From: Quadrisphaera setariae
GTDB lineage: Bacteria > Actinomycetota > Actinomycetes > Actinomycetales > Quadrisphaeraceae
Assembly: GCF_008041935.1 (NCBI RefSeq)
Contig: NZ_VKAC01000006.1
Location: 124,001-188,000 of the forward strand
Length of the DNA: 64,000 nucleotides
Direction of reading: 5' to 3'
Below the pieces are notes generated by a model, which was not told the DNA's origin, ran no database searches, and saw only the letters and a list, made by a program, of their open reading frames with translations. Numbering within the stretch: the first letter of the stretch is position 1; each line of letters opens with the position of its first letter. A program made the position numbers and the translations under genes. Of the stretch, positions 30,626-40,632 are shown piece after piece.

Positions 30626-30649
30626 AGTCTGCTCTCAGGAGGAACCACC

Positions 30650-32532
<1,883 letters not shown>

Positions 32533-32536
<4 letters not shown>

Positions 32537-33174
32537 CCGCTGGTCCCCAGCACCCCGCGCAGCCCGAGGAGCCGGTGGTCGTGCGCGACAAGCGCCGGCT
32601 CGACCCGGAGACCGGGGAGGTGCGCACCCCGCCCGGGGACCAGGTCCCCGGCGCGGGAGGCGGCCCCTCCGGCGCTGACCGGCCCGCGCAGGACGAGCGC
32701 GCCGCCGCCGCTGACGCCGAGGGCGTCGACGGCGCCGGCGACGAGCTCGCCACCGCGCGCGGCCTGGCCGAGGAGCGGCTGGGAGACCTCCAGCGGCTCC
32801 AGGCGGAGTACGTCAACTACCGGCGCCGGGTCGACCGGGACCGGGACGTCGCCCGCGCCTCGGCCACCACGAGCCTGCTCGAGGCGCTGCTGCCGGTCCT
32901 CGACGACGTCGAGCTGGCCCGCCAGCACGGCGACCTCGAGGGCGGACCGTTCGCGTCCATCAGCGACAAGCTGGAGGCGGCGCTCGCCCGCTTCGGGCTC
33001 TCGCGCTACGGCCAGGTCGGCGAGCAGTTCGACCCGTCCGTGCACGAGGCGCTGATGCACGCCGAGAGCACGGAGGTCACCGAGACGGTGGTGACCACCG
33101 TGCTGCAGCCCGGCTACAAGGTGGGGGAGAAGGTGCTGCGACCCGCCCGGGTCGCCGTGACCTCCCCCGCCTGA
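32533..33174 (+). CDS. grpE: nucleotide exchange factor GrpE
   Basis: A 213-aa protein that releases ADP from DnaK. The N-terminal about 75 residues are disordered and acidic/Pro-rich. A long coiled coil follows ([34 protein letters not shown]), then the beta head with [25 protein letters not shown] and [22 protein letters not shown] overlaps the dnaK stop by 4 bp. A strong hairpin follows its stop, before dnaJ. Confidence 0.96.
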
Positions 33175-33188
33175 GACCCGACCAGACC

Positions 33189-33222
33189 CGACCCGCGCCC
33201 CGGCACCCCGGGGCGCGGGTCG
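33189..33222 (+). terminator. 13-bp GC hairpin between grpE and dnaJ
   Basis: CGACCCGCGCCCC (33189-33201) pairs perfectly with 33210-33222 across an 8-nt loop. It lies inside the operon, so it may be a partial terminator or an RNA-processing/stability element that sets dnaJ-hspR levels below dnaK-grpE. Confidence 0.6.
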
Positions 33223-33243
33223 GGGCGTTCCCGGAGGTACCGC

Positions 33244-34305
33244 ATGGCCGGCCAGGACTGGCTCGAGAAGGACTTCTACAAGACCCTCGGCGTCTCCAGC
33301 GACGCCTCGCAGGACGACGTGCGCAAGGCCTACCGCAAGCTCGCTCGCACGCTGCACCCGGACGCCAACCCCGGGGACGCCTCCGCCGAGGCGCGCTTCA
33401 AGGAGGTCGGCGAGGCGTACTCGGTGCTCAACGACCCCGAGCAGCGCCAGCAGTACGACGCCGTGCGCGCCATGGCCGGTGGCCGGGCCCGCTTCTCCTC
33501 CGGTGGGGCCGGGCCGAGCGGCCCCGGTGGCGCGGCCGGCTTCGAGGACCTCTTCGGCGGGCTCTTCGGCGGCGGCGCGGGAGCCGGCCAGCGCGTCCGC
33601 TACGGCGCCCCCGGCCAGGGCGCTGGCGGTCCCGACATCGACGACCTGCTGGCCGGGATGTTCGGTGGTGCCGCCGGGCGCGGCGGGCCGGCCGGCTTCC
33701 AGGCGCCCGGTGGTGCGCCCGGTGGTCGCCGGGGCGCCGGGGTCGACCTCGACGCCGAGACGACGCTGCCCTTCGCCGAGGCCGTGGGCGGCTCGACCGT
33801 CACGCTGAGCGTGGACGGTCAGCCGCTGACCGCCCGGATCCCTCCGGGCGTGCGGGACGGCCAGCGCATCCGCCTGCGCGGCAAGGGGCGCCCCGGCCCC
33901 CGCGGTGGCGAGCCGGGCGACCTGTTCATCACCGTGCACGTGCAGCCCCACCCGGTCTTCACGCGCGACGGTGACGACCTGCGCGTGACCCTGCCGGTCA
34001 CCTTCGACGAGGCCGCCCTCGGCGCCGAGGTCAGCGCCCCCACGCTGGACGGCGGTGCGGTGCGCCTCAAGGTGCCCGCGGGAACGCCCTCGGGGCGCAC
34101 GCTGCGGGTCAAGGGCCGCGGCGTGCGCCGCGGCGAGCACACCGGCGACCTGCTCGTCACCACCCAGGTGGTGGTGCCCCAGCGGCTCGACGGTGCGGCG
34201 CGGGCCGCTGTGGAGGCCTTCCGCGAGGCCGGCGCCGGCTCCGACGGTGCCGACCCCCGCGCCGACCTGCTCGCGCGCGCCCGCGGCGCCGCTGGAGGGA
34301 GGTGA
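33244..34305 (+). CDS. dnaJ: J-domain co-chaperone without zinc finger (class B DnaJ)
   Basis: 353 aa. The J domain (residues about 10-75) has the essential HPD tripeptide in RTLHPDANPGD. A long Gly/Phe-rich region follows (residues about 78-165: GGLFGGGAGAG), then two beta-rich C-terminal domains (residues about 170-330: DLDAETTLPFAEAVGGSTVTL, RIPPGVRDGQRIRLRGKGRPGPRGG, GTPSGRTLRVKGRGVRRGEHTGDL). The CxxCxGxG zinc repeats of classical DnaJ are absent. It stimulates DnaK ATPase and presents substrates. ATG has CGGAGG 5 nt before it. It is followed after 3 bp by hspR. Confidence 0.94.
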   Translation: MAGQDWLEKDFYKTLGVSSDASQDDVRKAYRKLARTLHPDANPGDASAEARFKEVGEAYSVLNDPEQRQQYDAVRAMAGGRARFSSGGAGPSGPGGAAGFEDLFGGLFGGGAGAGQRVRYGAPGQGAGGPDIDDLLAGMFGGAAGRGGPAGFQAPGGAPGGRRGAGVDLDAETTLPFAEAVGGSTVTLSVDGQPLTARIPPGVRDGQRIRLRGKGRPGPRGGEPGDLFITVHVQPHPVFTRDGDDLRVTLPVTFDEAALGAEVSAPTLDGGAVRLKVPAGTPSGRTLRVKGRGVRRGEHTGDLLVTTQVVVPQRLDGAARAAVEAFREAGAGSDGADPRADLLARARGAAGGR

Positions 34306-34308
34306 CCC

Positions 34309-34788
34309 GTGGTGGACGCTGGTGACCAGCGCTCCAGCCTGCACCCGGACGCCGCCGTCTTCGTCATCTCCGTGGCCGCGGAGCTGGCGGGGATGCACCC
34401 GCAGACCCTGCGCCAGTACGACCGCCTGGGTCTCGTCTCCCCCTCGCGGGCCTCCGGCCGCGGGCGGCGGTACTCCCCTCGGAACGTGGTCATGCTGCGC
34501 GAGGTGCAGCGCCTGTCCCAGGAGGAGGGCGTCAACCTGGCGGGCATCAAGCGCATCCTCGAGCTGGAGGACCAGGTCAACGCCCTGCAGTCGCGCGTGG
34601 AGGAGCTCAGCGCCGAGCTGACCAGGGTCTACGACGCCCTCCAGCGCTCGCGACGGGTCTTCGCCGCGGGGCCCGCCGGTGACGTGGTCGCCGTGGAGCG
34701 CGGGCAGCGGCCGCAGCGCCCCGCGCGGCCCGCTCCGACCTTCGGGCCCTCGGGGGCCCTGGTCGTCTGGCGGCCACCGCCGCGCTGA
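34309..34788 (+). CDS. hspR: heat-shock repressor HspR (MerR family)
   Basis: A 159-aa regulator. The MerR-type helix-turn-helix (residues about 18-85) reads VFVISVAAELAGMHPQTLRQYDRLGLVSPSRASGRGRRYSPRNVVML. It is followed by a coiled-coil dimer region (LELEDQVNALQSRVEELSAELTRVYDALQ) and a basic Pro-rich tail. HspR is known to bind HAIR sites with DnaK as co-repressor. Three HAIR sites occur here, two before dnaK and one before clpB, so it controls its own operon. The GTG start is 3 bp after the dnaJ stop (GGAGGGAGGTGA supplies the ribosome site). Confidence 0.96.
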   Translation: MVDAGDQRSSLHPDAAVFVISVAAELAGMHPQTLRQYDRLGLVSPSRASGRGRRYSPRNVVMLREVQRLSQEEGVNLAGIKRILELEDQVNALQSRVEELSAELTRVYDALQRSRRVFAAGPAGDVVAVERGQRPQRPARPAPTFGPSGALVVWRPPPR

Positions 34789-34912
34789 TCCGCCGGGCTG
34801 TCAGACCCTCTCCCTAGCCTTCCGAGCAGTGCCGACGACACCCCGTGGAGCAGGTCGAAGAGCCTCCGCTGGTCGAACACCTGTTCTACAGCGGGGTGGT
34901 CGGCGTGCAGGA

Positions 34913-34938
34913 CTGGGGCCAAGTCACACGGGCCCCAG
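34913..34938. terminator. possible terminator hairpin after hspR
   Basis: CTGGGGCC (34913-34920) pairs with GGCCCCAG (34931-34938) across 10 nt, within the 220-bp gap between hspR and the DUF4262 gene. The same gap ends with repeated GTCAC/TGTCA half-sites (34940-34960) and a TATGCT -10-like element at 34965-34970 for the next gene. Confidence 0.45.
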
Positions 34939-35008
34939 CCGTCACGACTGTCACATTTGTCATTTATGCTCGGACCTGCAGGCGACGACTGAGGAGGCGG
35001 CTCCGGTG

Positions 35009-35488
35009 ATGCGTGTGGACCACAGGGTTGTCGAGGCCCTGGACGAGCACCGCCGTCTCATCGACGAGCAGGGGTGGTCGGTGGTCTCCGTCGGGGGCGC
35101 CGGTCGCCGCGCGCTGCCCTTCTCCCACACCGTGGGTCTCAACCGGCTGGGGCACCCCGAGCTGCTCGTCAGCGGCCGCGCTCCCGCCGAGGCCGGCTAC
35201 CTGCTCGGGCTCCTCGGTGACGAGGTGCTCGCCGGGCGCCGCTTCCACGTCGGTGACCTCCTCCAGCGCGCCCCGTGGCCGTCGCTGCGGCTGCTGCGCG
35301 TCACCTCGCCGGACGCGCTCGTGGTGGCGCAGGCCGTCGCGTCCGACGACGTCGAGGTGCCGGCGCTCCAGGTGGTCTGGTGCGATGACGAGGGTCGCTG
35401 GCCGTGGGACGCGCACCGCCTCGCCGGCGCCGCGCACCAGCAGCTGTTCGCCCGCGCCCCGAAGGTCGCCGCTCCGCGCCAGCTCTGA
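35009..35488 (+). CDS. DUF4262-like protein
   Basis: A 159-aa soluble protein. The pattern GWSVVSVGGAGRRALPFSHTVGLNRLGHPELLVSGRAPAEAGYLLGLLGDEV, then HVGDLLQ and QVVWCDDEGRWPWD, fits DUF4262, a small family of unknown function common in actinobacteria. ATG at 35009 has GAGGAGG at 34991-34997 and a TATGCT -10 at 34965. It stands alone between hspR and the convergent aldo/keto reductase gene. Confidence 0.75.
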   Translation: MRVDHRVVEALDEHRRLIDEQGWSVVSVGGAGRRALPFSHTVGLNRLGHPELLVSGRAPAEAGYLLGLLGDEVLAGRRFHVGDLLQRAPWPSLRLLRVTSPDALVVAQAVASDDVEVPALQVVWCDDEGRWPWDAHRLAGAAHQQLFARAPKVAAPRQL

Positions 35489-35537
35489 GGAGCGGCTGGG
35501 GCGCCGTGGACGGGGTCCGGCAGGTGCCTCGGCTGCC

Positions 35538-36482
35538 TCAGCGCCAGTCGCGGGCCGACCTCTCGCCCCAGTAGGTGGCGGGCTCCTGCGCGAGCGGTGC
35601 GAGCGCCTGCAGGGCGTCGTCGTCGAGTTCGAGCCGTGCCGCAGCCGCACCACGGGCCACCTGCTCGGGCGTCACCGCCCCGGACAGCACCACGCCCGCC
35701 CACGGCTGCGCCAGGGCCGTGGCCAGCGCCAGCTGGTCGAGGCGCACGTCCACCCGGTGGGCCGCTCGCTGGGCGCCGGGGTCGCCGCCGGGGGCCAGCC
35801 GGCCGTTGGCCAGCACCTCCTTGACCACCACCAGCCAGCCTGCACCCGCGGCGTCGCCCAGTGCTGGCCCCGCGGAGGGCTCGAGCGGGTTCCACGTGGA
35901 CTGCACCTCGCTGAAGAGCTGCTCGCCGTCGACGACGACTTCCAGCGCAGCGCGCACGACGTCCCCCTGGTGGGGGCCGGACGTCGACAGCCCGATCCGC
36001 AGACCCCGCTCGCGCTCAGCGGCCAGTGCGCGCAGCAGCGGGCCGTCGCGCAGGACCGGGCTGTCGGGGGTGACCGAGTGCACCTGGTAGAGGCGCAGGT
36101 GCTCGCCGAGGAGGTCGCGGGTCTGCGCCAGCTGCTCGGTGAAGGCGCCCAGGGAGTGGTCCTTCACCTCGTGGACCTCGGCGTCCATCCGCCAGCCGCC
36201 CACGTACCGGTAGCCCCACTTCGAGGCCACCACGAGCGAGGCGTCACCGGCGACGTCGGGGCGCGAGGCCAGCCAGTGCGCCAGGAACTCCTCCGCGCGC
36301 CCGTAGGAGCGGGCGGCGTCGAGGTGGCGCACCCCCGTGCTCCACGCCGCGCCGAGCACGGTGGCGGCGCGGTCGCGCATCGCCGCCACCGACCTGTCGG
36401 CGCCGAGGTCGCCGTCGCGTCCTGCTGTGATGTACGCGGGCCTGCCCAGCGCCGCCAGTCCCAGCCCGAGCCGCGCAGTCAC
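35538..36482 (-). CDS. aldo/keto reductase
   Basis: About 314 aa, TIM-barrel NADPH oxidoreductase. The tetrad is readable: D and Y in VRHLDAARSYGRAEEFL, K in LVVASKWGYRYVGG, and H in LYQVHSVTPDS. The C-terminal AGVVLSGAVTPEQVARGAAAARLELDDDAL fits the class that includes YajO/Tas-like enzymes. The substrate is unknown. Two GTG codons compete (36488 and 36482); 36482 is preferred because TAGGAC (36489-36494) sits 6 nt before it. It is convergent with the DUF4262 gene and divergent from the ICL/PEP-mutase gene. Confidence 0.87.
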   Translation of the reverse strand: MTARLGLGLAALGRPAYITAGRDGDLGADRSVAAMRDRAATVLGAAWSTGVRHLDAARSYGRAEEFLAHWLASRPDVAGDASLVVASKWGYRYVGGWRMDAEVHEVKDHSLGAFTEQLAQTRDLLGEHLRLYQVHSVTPDSPVLRDGPLLRALAAERERGLRIGLSTSGPHQGDVVRAALEVVVDGEQLFSEVQSTWNPLEPSAGPALGDAAGAGWLVVVKEVLANGRLAPGGDPGAQRAAHRVDVRLDQLALATALAQPWAGVVLSGAVTPEQVARGAAAARLELDDDALQALAPLAQEPATYWGERSARDWR

Positions 36483-36488
36483 GACCAC

Positions 36489-36494
36489 GTCCTA
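36489..36494 (-). promoter_or_regulatory. probable -10 element of leaderless aldo/keto reductase mRNA
   Basis: TAGGAC on the minus strand lies exactly 6 nt before the GTG at 36482. Confidence 0.4.
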
Positions 36495-36585
36495 CCCGGC
36501 GGTGCACCAGCCCGCACCCCTCGTCCGCGCCGCGCCGCGCCGCGCCCCTCCCGACCGCGGCGTGGCCGACCACCCCCGCGGGCGC

Positions 36586-36591
36586 TAGCGT
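36586..36591 (+). promoter_or_regulatory. probable -10 element of a leaderless transcript
   Basis: TAGCGT lies 8 nt before the GTG at 36600. Confidence 0.45.
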
Positions 36592-36599
36592 CGACGGGC

Positions 36600-37385
36600 G
36601 TGACCGACCTCGCCGCCAAGGCACAGACCCTGCTCGACCTGCACCGCGCCCCGGAGCTGCTGGTGCTCGCCAACGCCTGGGACGTCGTCTCCGCCCGCGC
36701 CGTGGCCGCCGTCGAGGGGACGAAGGCCATCGCCACGCCGAGCCACGGCATCGCCGCGACGTTCGGCTACGAGGACGGTGAGCAGATCCCGCTCGACCTC
36801 CACCTGGACATGGTCGCGCGCATCGCCGCTGACGTCGCCCTGCCGGTGACCATGGACTTCGAGGGCGGCTACGGCGACGCGGGCGAGACCACCTGTCGCG
36901 CGATCGCCGCCGGCGCGGTGGGCGGCAACCTCGAGGACGGGCTCAAGCCCCTGGAGGAGTCCGTGGCCGCCGTCGAGGCGAGCCTGCGCGCGGCCCGCGA
37001 CGCCGGCGTGCCCGGGTTCGTGCTCAACGCCCGCACCGACGCCTTCACCAAGGCCCCTGCGGGGCAGGACCCGGCCGACACGCTCGCCGAGGCGATCACC
37101 CGGTGCAAGGCCTACCTGGAGGTCGGGGCTCCCGTGGTCTTCGTGCCGCGCGCGGCGCGGCGCGAGCACGTGGAGGCGCTCGTCTCCGAGCTCGGCCGCG
37201 GTGTGGTCACCCTCATCTCGATCCCCGGCGTGTCGCTGCCCACCCGTGAGCTCGAGGCCCTCGGCGTCGCCCGGGTCTCCACGGGGCCGTTCACGCAGCG
37301 CGTGGCGCTGACCGCCCTGCAGGACGCCACCGCGGAGCTGCTGGCCGGGGGCGTCCTGCCGCCCGGCACCCGCCCGCTCAACTGA
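36600..37385 (+). CDS. isocitrate lyase/PEP mutase superfamily protein
   Basis: A 261-aa single TIM-barrel protein. Family blocks are LVLANAWDVVSARAVAAVEGTKAIATPSHGIAATFGYEDG, LPVTMDFEGGYGD, GGNLEDGLKPLEE, VLNARTDAF and VSTGPF. Members cleave or form C-C or P-C bonds in 2-methylisocitrate, oxaloacetate or phosphonopyruvate. The KKCGH motif of true isocitrate lyase is absent, so the activity is undefined. The frame stays open far upstream, but GTG at 36600 with its leaderless -10 and the family start mark the N-terminus. Confidence 0.85.
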   Translation: MTDLAAKAQTLLDLHRAPELLVLANAWDVVSARAVAAVEGTKAIATPSHGIAATFGYEDGEQIPLDLHLDMVARIAADVALPVTMDFEGGYGDAGETTCRAIAAGAVGGNLEDGLKPLEESVAAVEASLRAARDAGVPGFVLNARTDAFTKAPAGQDPADTLAEAITRCKAYLEVGAPVVFVPRAARREHVEALVSELGRGVVTLISIPGVSLPTRELEALGVARVSTGPFTQRVALTALQDATAELLAGGVLPPGTRPLN

Positions 37386-37420
37386 CGCTCGGCCGACGCT
37401 CCACCGACGTCGGCCGGTGG

Positions 37421-38857
37421 TCAGCGGCCCTCGCCGCTGGCCACCGGGTCGGGCTCCTCGCCGCGGTGGCGGTCGGTGGAGCGCCGCGCCTCCCGTCGCC
37501 GCTCCGCCGGGGGGACCGGCACCTCGCCCAGCACCACGACAGCGCCGCGCAGGCCCTTGGCGCTGTACATCGCCTCGTCGGCCCGCTCCTGCAGGGCCAC
37601 GGCGTCGGTGGCGTGCAGGGGTGCGAGCGCCACGCCGGCGCTCGCACCCACCGAGGCGGTGGTGTGCCCCAGGCGCACGGGCCGGCTCAGCGCGCGGACC
37701 GCCTCCGCGGCCCGTGAGCGCGCCGCCTCGAGGCTGGCCCGGGGCACCACGAGCGCGAACTCGTCACCGCCGAGTCGGACCACCACCTCGCCCTCTCCCG
37801 CACCGTCGAGCAGGCGGCGGGCCAGCTCCACGAGCAGCTCGTCGCCGGCGGCGTGCCCGAGGCTGTCGTTGACGGCCTTGAACCTGTCGAGGTCGACGAC
37901 CACCAGCGCCACGACGTCCCCCGCGTCCACGCCGGCCAGCGCCTCCTGCAGGGCGCGCCGGTTGCCGAGGCCGGTGAGCGCGTCGGTCATGGCCAGCGCC
38001 CGGATGGTGTTCAGCACGTCGAGCTGGCGGAAGACCACCACCGTCTTGGCGGTCATCAGCACCATCGTCACGAGCGCCGCCCACGCCGCGGCCGGGTTCA
38101 GCGGCGACACCAGGTGCCAGCTGAGCATCACGATGCTGCCCGCGGTGAGGGTGATGGGAGCGATGACGACGTCGGCCGTGCTCTCCAGCGCGGTCGCCCC
38201 TGCCGCCGGGTCCCGCAGGAGGGCCGCGGCGACCACCGCCACCACCACACCCACCCTCAGCGCGGCGGCGGTCACCGTCCCGGCCCCCGACCCCGCCGAC
38301 CCGAGCAGCCCGGCGGCCTCCGCGGACAGGTGCAGCAGGGCCGCGGCGCCCAGCGCCCTCATCCGCGGGTCCTGCGGGCGCAGCAGGAGGGTGGAGGTGA
38401 GGCAGAAGCTGGCGGCGATCTCCGCGGCTCCCGCGGGCACGAGGACGACGGTCGCCCACGCGACCGACGCGCCGGAGGAGCGCTCGAGCAGGGGCGTCCC
38501 GATGGCCCAGGCCAGACCGAGGCCCATGGCCGCTCCGCTCGCGACGTCGAGCCAGCTGCGAGCCGTGGAGGTGATCAGGCGCCGGCGCAGGAGGCGCATC
38601 TGGACGGCGATGAGACCCGCGCTCAGGAGCAGGGAGGCCGTCGCGCTGAGCACCAGCGGCGCCGGGTCGCCCGTCAGCGGGGCGTCGTCTCCGACGGCGG
38701 CGAGCACCGCCAGCCCCGAGGCGACCAGTGCCGCGGCCGCGGCGCCGGCTCCTGCTCGCCTCCGCAGGCCCACGGCGGCCAGCACCGCGGCGGCCACGAG
38801 CGCCGCGACCCCCACGACAGCAGGGCTCAGGCTCCCCACGGACGACCCCCGCTCCAC
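37421..38857 (-). CDS. membrane diguanylate cyclase (GGDEF)
   Basis: A 478-aa protein. About eight hydrophobic helices occupy residues 8-280. The catalytic GGDEF domain follows (residues about 285-445: RALAMTDALTGLGNRRALQEAL, VVVDLDRFKAVNDSLGHAAGDELL, VVVRLGGDEFALVVP). The active-site GGDEF is intact, so it should make cyclic di-GMP from two GTP. The RxxD inhibitory site just before GGDEF is not seen, so product inhibition at that site is unlikely. A basic tail follows. No EAL domain is present. It is divergent from gnd. Confidence 0.92.
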   Translation of the reverse strand: MERGSSVGSLSPAVVGVAALVAAAVLAAVGLRRRAGAGAAAAALVASGLAVLAAVGDDAPLTGDPAPLVLSATASLLLSAGLIAVQMRLLRRRLITSTARSWLDVASGAAMGLGLAWAIGTPLLERSSGASVAWATVVLVPAGAAEIAASFCLTSTLLLRPQDPRMRALGAAALLHLSAEAAGLLGSAGSGAGTVTAAALRVGVVVAVVAAALLRDPAAGATALESTADVVIAPITLTAGSIVMLSWHLVSPLNPAAAWAALVTMVLMTAKTVVVFRQLDVLNTIRALAMTDALTGLGNRRALQEALAGVDAGDVVALVVVDLDRFKAVNDSLGHAAGDELLVELARRLLDGAGEGEVVVRLGGDEFALVVPRASLEAARSRAAEAVRALSRPVRLGHTTASVGASAGVALAPLHATDAVALQERADEAMYSAKGLRGAVVVLGEVPVPPAERRREARRSTDRHRGEEPDPVASGEGR

Positions 38858-38988
38858 TGATCCCCCGGTCAGCGCCGCACCAGCGATCAGCGCAGCGCCG
38901 CATCCTCTCAGGCCCCGATCATGCGGGAGAGGCGGATGTGACAGGACCAGGCTGGCGGGCGCCTCGCCGCGCCCGGCAGGATCGGCCC

Positions 38989-40494
38989 ATGGCAGACGAG
39001 TCCTCCTCCCCCTCCACCGGCGCGCGCGCCGACATCGGTGTCACCGGTCTGGCGGTGATGGGCCGCAACCTGGCCCGCAACTTCGCCCGCAACGGTCACG
39101 TGACCGCGCTGCACAACCGCACCCAGTCCCGGGTGGATGAGCTGGTCGCCCAGTTCGGGGCCGAGGGCGACTTCGTGGCCTCCACCGACCTGGCCTCCTT
39201 CGTGGCCTCCCTCAAGCGCCCCCGCCGCGTCATGATCATGGTGAAGGCCGGCAAGGCCACCGACGCCGTCATCGATGAGCTGGTGCCGCTGCTGGAGGAG
39301 GGCGACATCGTCATCGACGGCGGCAACGCCCACTTCGACGACACCCGCCGCCGCGAGCAGGCCCTGCGGGCCGAGGGCCTGCACTTCGTGGGCACCGGGG
39401 TCTCCGGGGGTGAGGAGGGGGCGCTGAACGGGCCGAGCATCATGCCCGGCGGCTCGAAGGAGTCCTACGAGGCCCTCGGCCCGATCCTGGAGTCCATCGC
39501 CGTCGACGTCGACGGCACCCCCTGCTGCACCTACGTCGGCCCCGACGGGGCGGGGCACTTCGTGAAGATGGTGCACAACGGCATCGAGTACGCCGACATG
39601 CAGCTGATCGCTGAGGCCTACGACCTGCTGCGCCAGGGACTGGGCAAGACCCCCGCGGAGCTGGCGGAGGTGTTCCGCACCTGGAACGAGGGGGACCTGG
39701 AGTCCTTCCTCATCGAGATCACCGCCACGGTGCTGGACAAGGTGGACGCCGAGACCGGCAAGGCGCTGGTGGACGTCATCGTCGATGCCGCCGAGCAGAA
39801 GGGCACCGGGCGCTGGACGGTGCAGACCGCCCTGGAGCTGGGTGTTCCCACCACCGGCATCGCCGAGGCCGTCTTCGCCCGGTCGCTGTCGGGCTCGGTG
39901 GACCAGCGCAAGGCCGTGCAGGCCGCGGGCACCCTGGTCGGTCCGAGCGGCGCTTCCCTGACCGGCGCTGAGGCCGAGGGCTTCGTCGAGGCGGTCCGCG
40001 ACGCGTTGTACGCCTCCAAGGTGGTGGCCTACGCGCAGGGCTTCGACATGATCCAGGCCGGGTCTGACCAGTACGGCTGGGACGTGGACAAGGGCGCGAT
40101 GGCCACCATCTGGCGCGGGGGCTGCATCATCCGCGCGCAGTTCCTGAACCGGATCAAGGAGGCCTACGACAAGGACGCCGCGCTGGCTTCGTTGCTGCTG
40201 GATGACTACTTCGCCTCGGCGGTGAGCAACGCCCAGGACTCCTGGCGCCGCGTGGTGGCCACCGCGGTGCGCCTGGGGGTGCCGGTGCCGGGCTTCTCGA
40301 GCGCCCTGGCGTACTACGACGGGCTGCGTCGTGAGCGGTTGGGGGCGGCGCTGGTGCAGGGTCAGCGCGACCTGTTCGGGGCGCACACCTACGGGCGGGT
40401 GGACAAGGAGGGGACCTACCACACGCTGTGGTCCGGTGACGGCTCCGAGGAGCGCCAGGACACCGCCGGCCAGGGGAGCCACAACCCCCACTGA
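38989..40494 (+). CDS. gnd: 6-phosphogluconate dehydrogenase (decarboxylating)
   Basis: A 501-aa enzyme of the oxidative pentose phosphate pathway, giving ribulose 5-phosphate, CO2 and NADPH. The Rossmann start is IGVTGLAVMGRNLARNFARNGH. Substrate motifs are IVIDGGNAHFDDTRRREQAL, GTGVSGGEEGALNGPSIMPGG and MVHNGIEYADMQLIAEAYDLL; the C-terminal dimer tail is complete (YGRVDKEGTYHTLWSGDG). It has the full length of the decameric-motif class. ATG is preceded by CAGGAT at 38977, 6 nt away, so it may be leaderless. A terminator hairpin follows at 40571. Confidence 0.97.
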   Translation: MADESSSPSTGARADIGVTGLAVMGRNLARNFARNGHVTALHNRTQSRVDELVAQFGAEGDFVASTDLASFVASLKRPRRVMIMVKAGKATDAVIDELVPLLEEGDIVIDGGNAHFDDTRRREQALRAEGLHFVGTGVSGGEEGALNGPSIMPGGSKESYEALGPILESIAVDVDGTPCCTYVGPDGAGHFVKMVHNGIEYADMQLIAEAYDLLRQGLGKTPAELAEVFRTWNEGDLESFLIEITATVLDKVDAETGKALVDVIVDAAEQKGTGRWTVQTALELGVPTTGIAEAVFARSLSGSVDQRKAVQAAGTLVGPSGASLTGAEAEGFVEAVRDALYASKVVAYAQGFDMIQAGSDQYGWDVDKGAMATIWRGGCIIRAQFLNRIKEAYDKDAALASLLLDDYFASAVSNAQDSWRRVVATAVRLGVPVPGFSSALAYYDGLRRERLGAALVQGQRDLFGAHTYGRVDKEGTYHTLWSGDGSEERQDTAGQGSHNPH

Positions 40495-40570
40495 CGCACG
40501 TCGTCCGCCCACAGGCGGGTGTCGCTGCTGCCCTGTCCACAGGGCCCGGCGGCACCCGCCTGCTGCTGTC

Positions 40571-40601
40571 CCCGCTCGCCACCAGCCTGGCGGCGAGCGG
40601 G
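40571..40601 (+). terminator. 10-bp hairpin after gnd
   Basis: CCCGCTCGCC (40571-40580) pairs with GGCGAGCGGG (40592-40601) across an 11-nt loop, 77 bp after the gnd stop. Confidence 0.6.
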
Positions 40602-40632
40602 TCGGGCGACCCGCAGCGAGGCGGGTGCAGCG

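Noticed and set aside
33189-33222. End of the dnaK operon at this hairpin
   Set aside because: dnaJ and hspR follow at once on the same strand without a new HAIR or clear promoter, so full termination is unlikely.
36600-37385. True isocitrate lyase
   Set aside because: The length is about half and the KKCGH catalytic motif is missing; only superfamily membership is supported.
40519-40632. Longer N-terminus for the DUF2786 protein
   Set aside because: It would run through the gnd terminator hairpin and add an unlikely Ala/Pro/Cys-rich segment.
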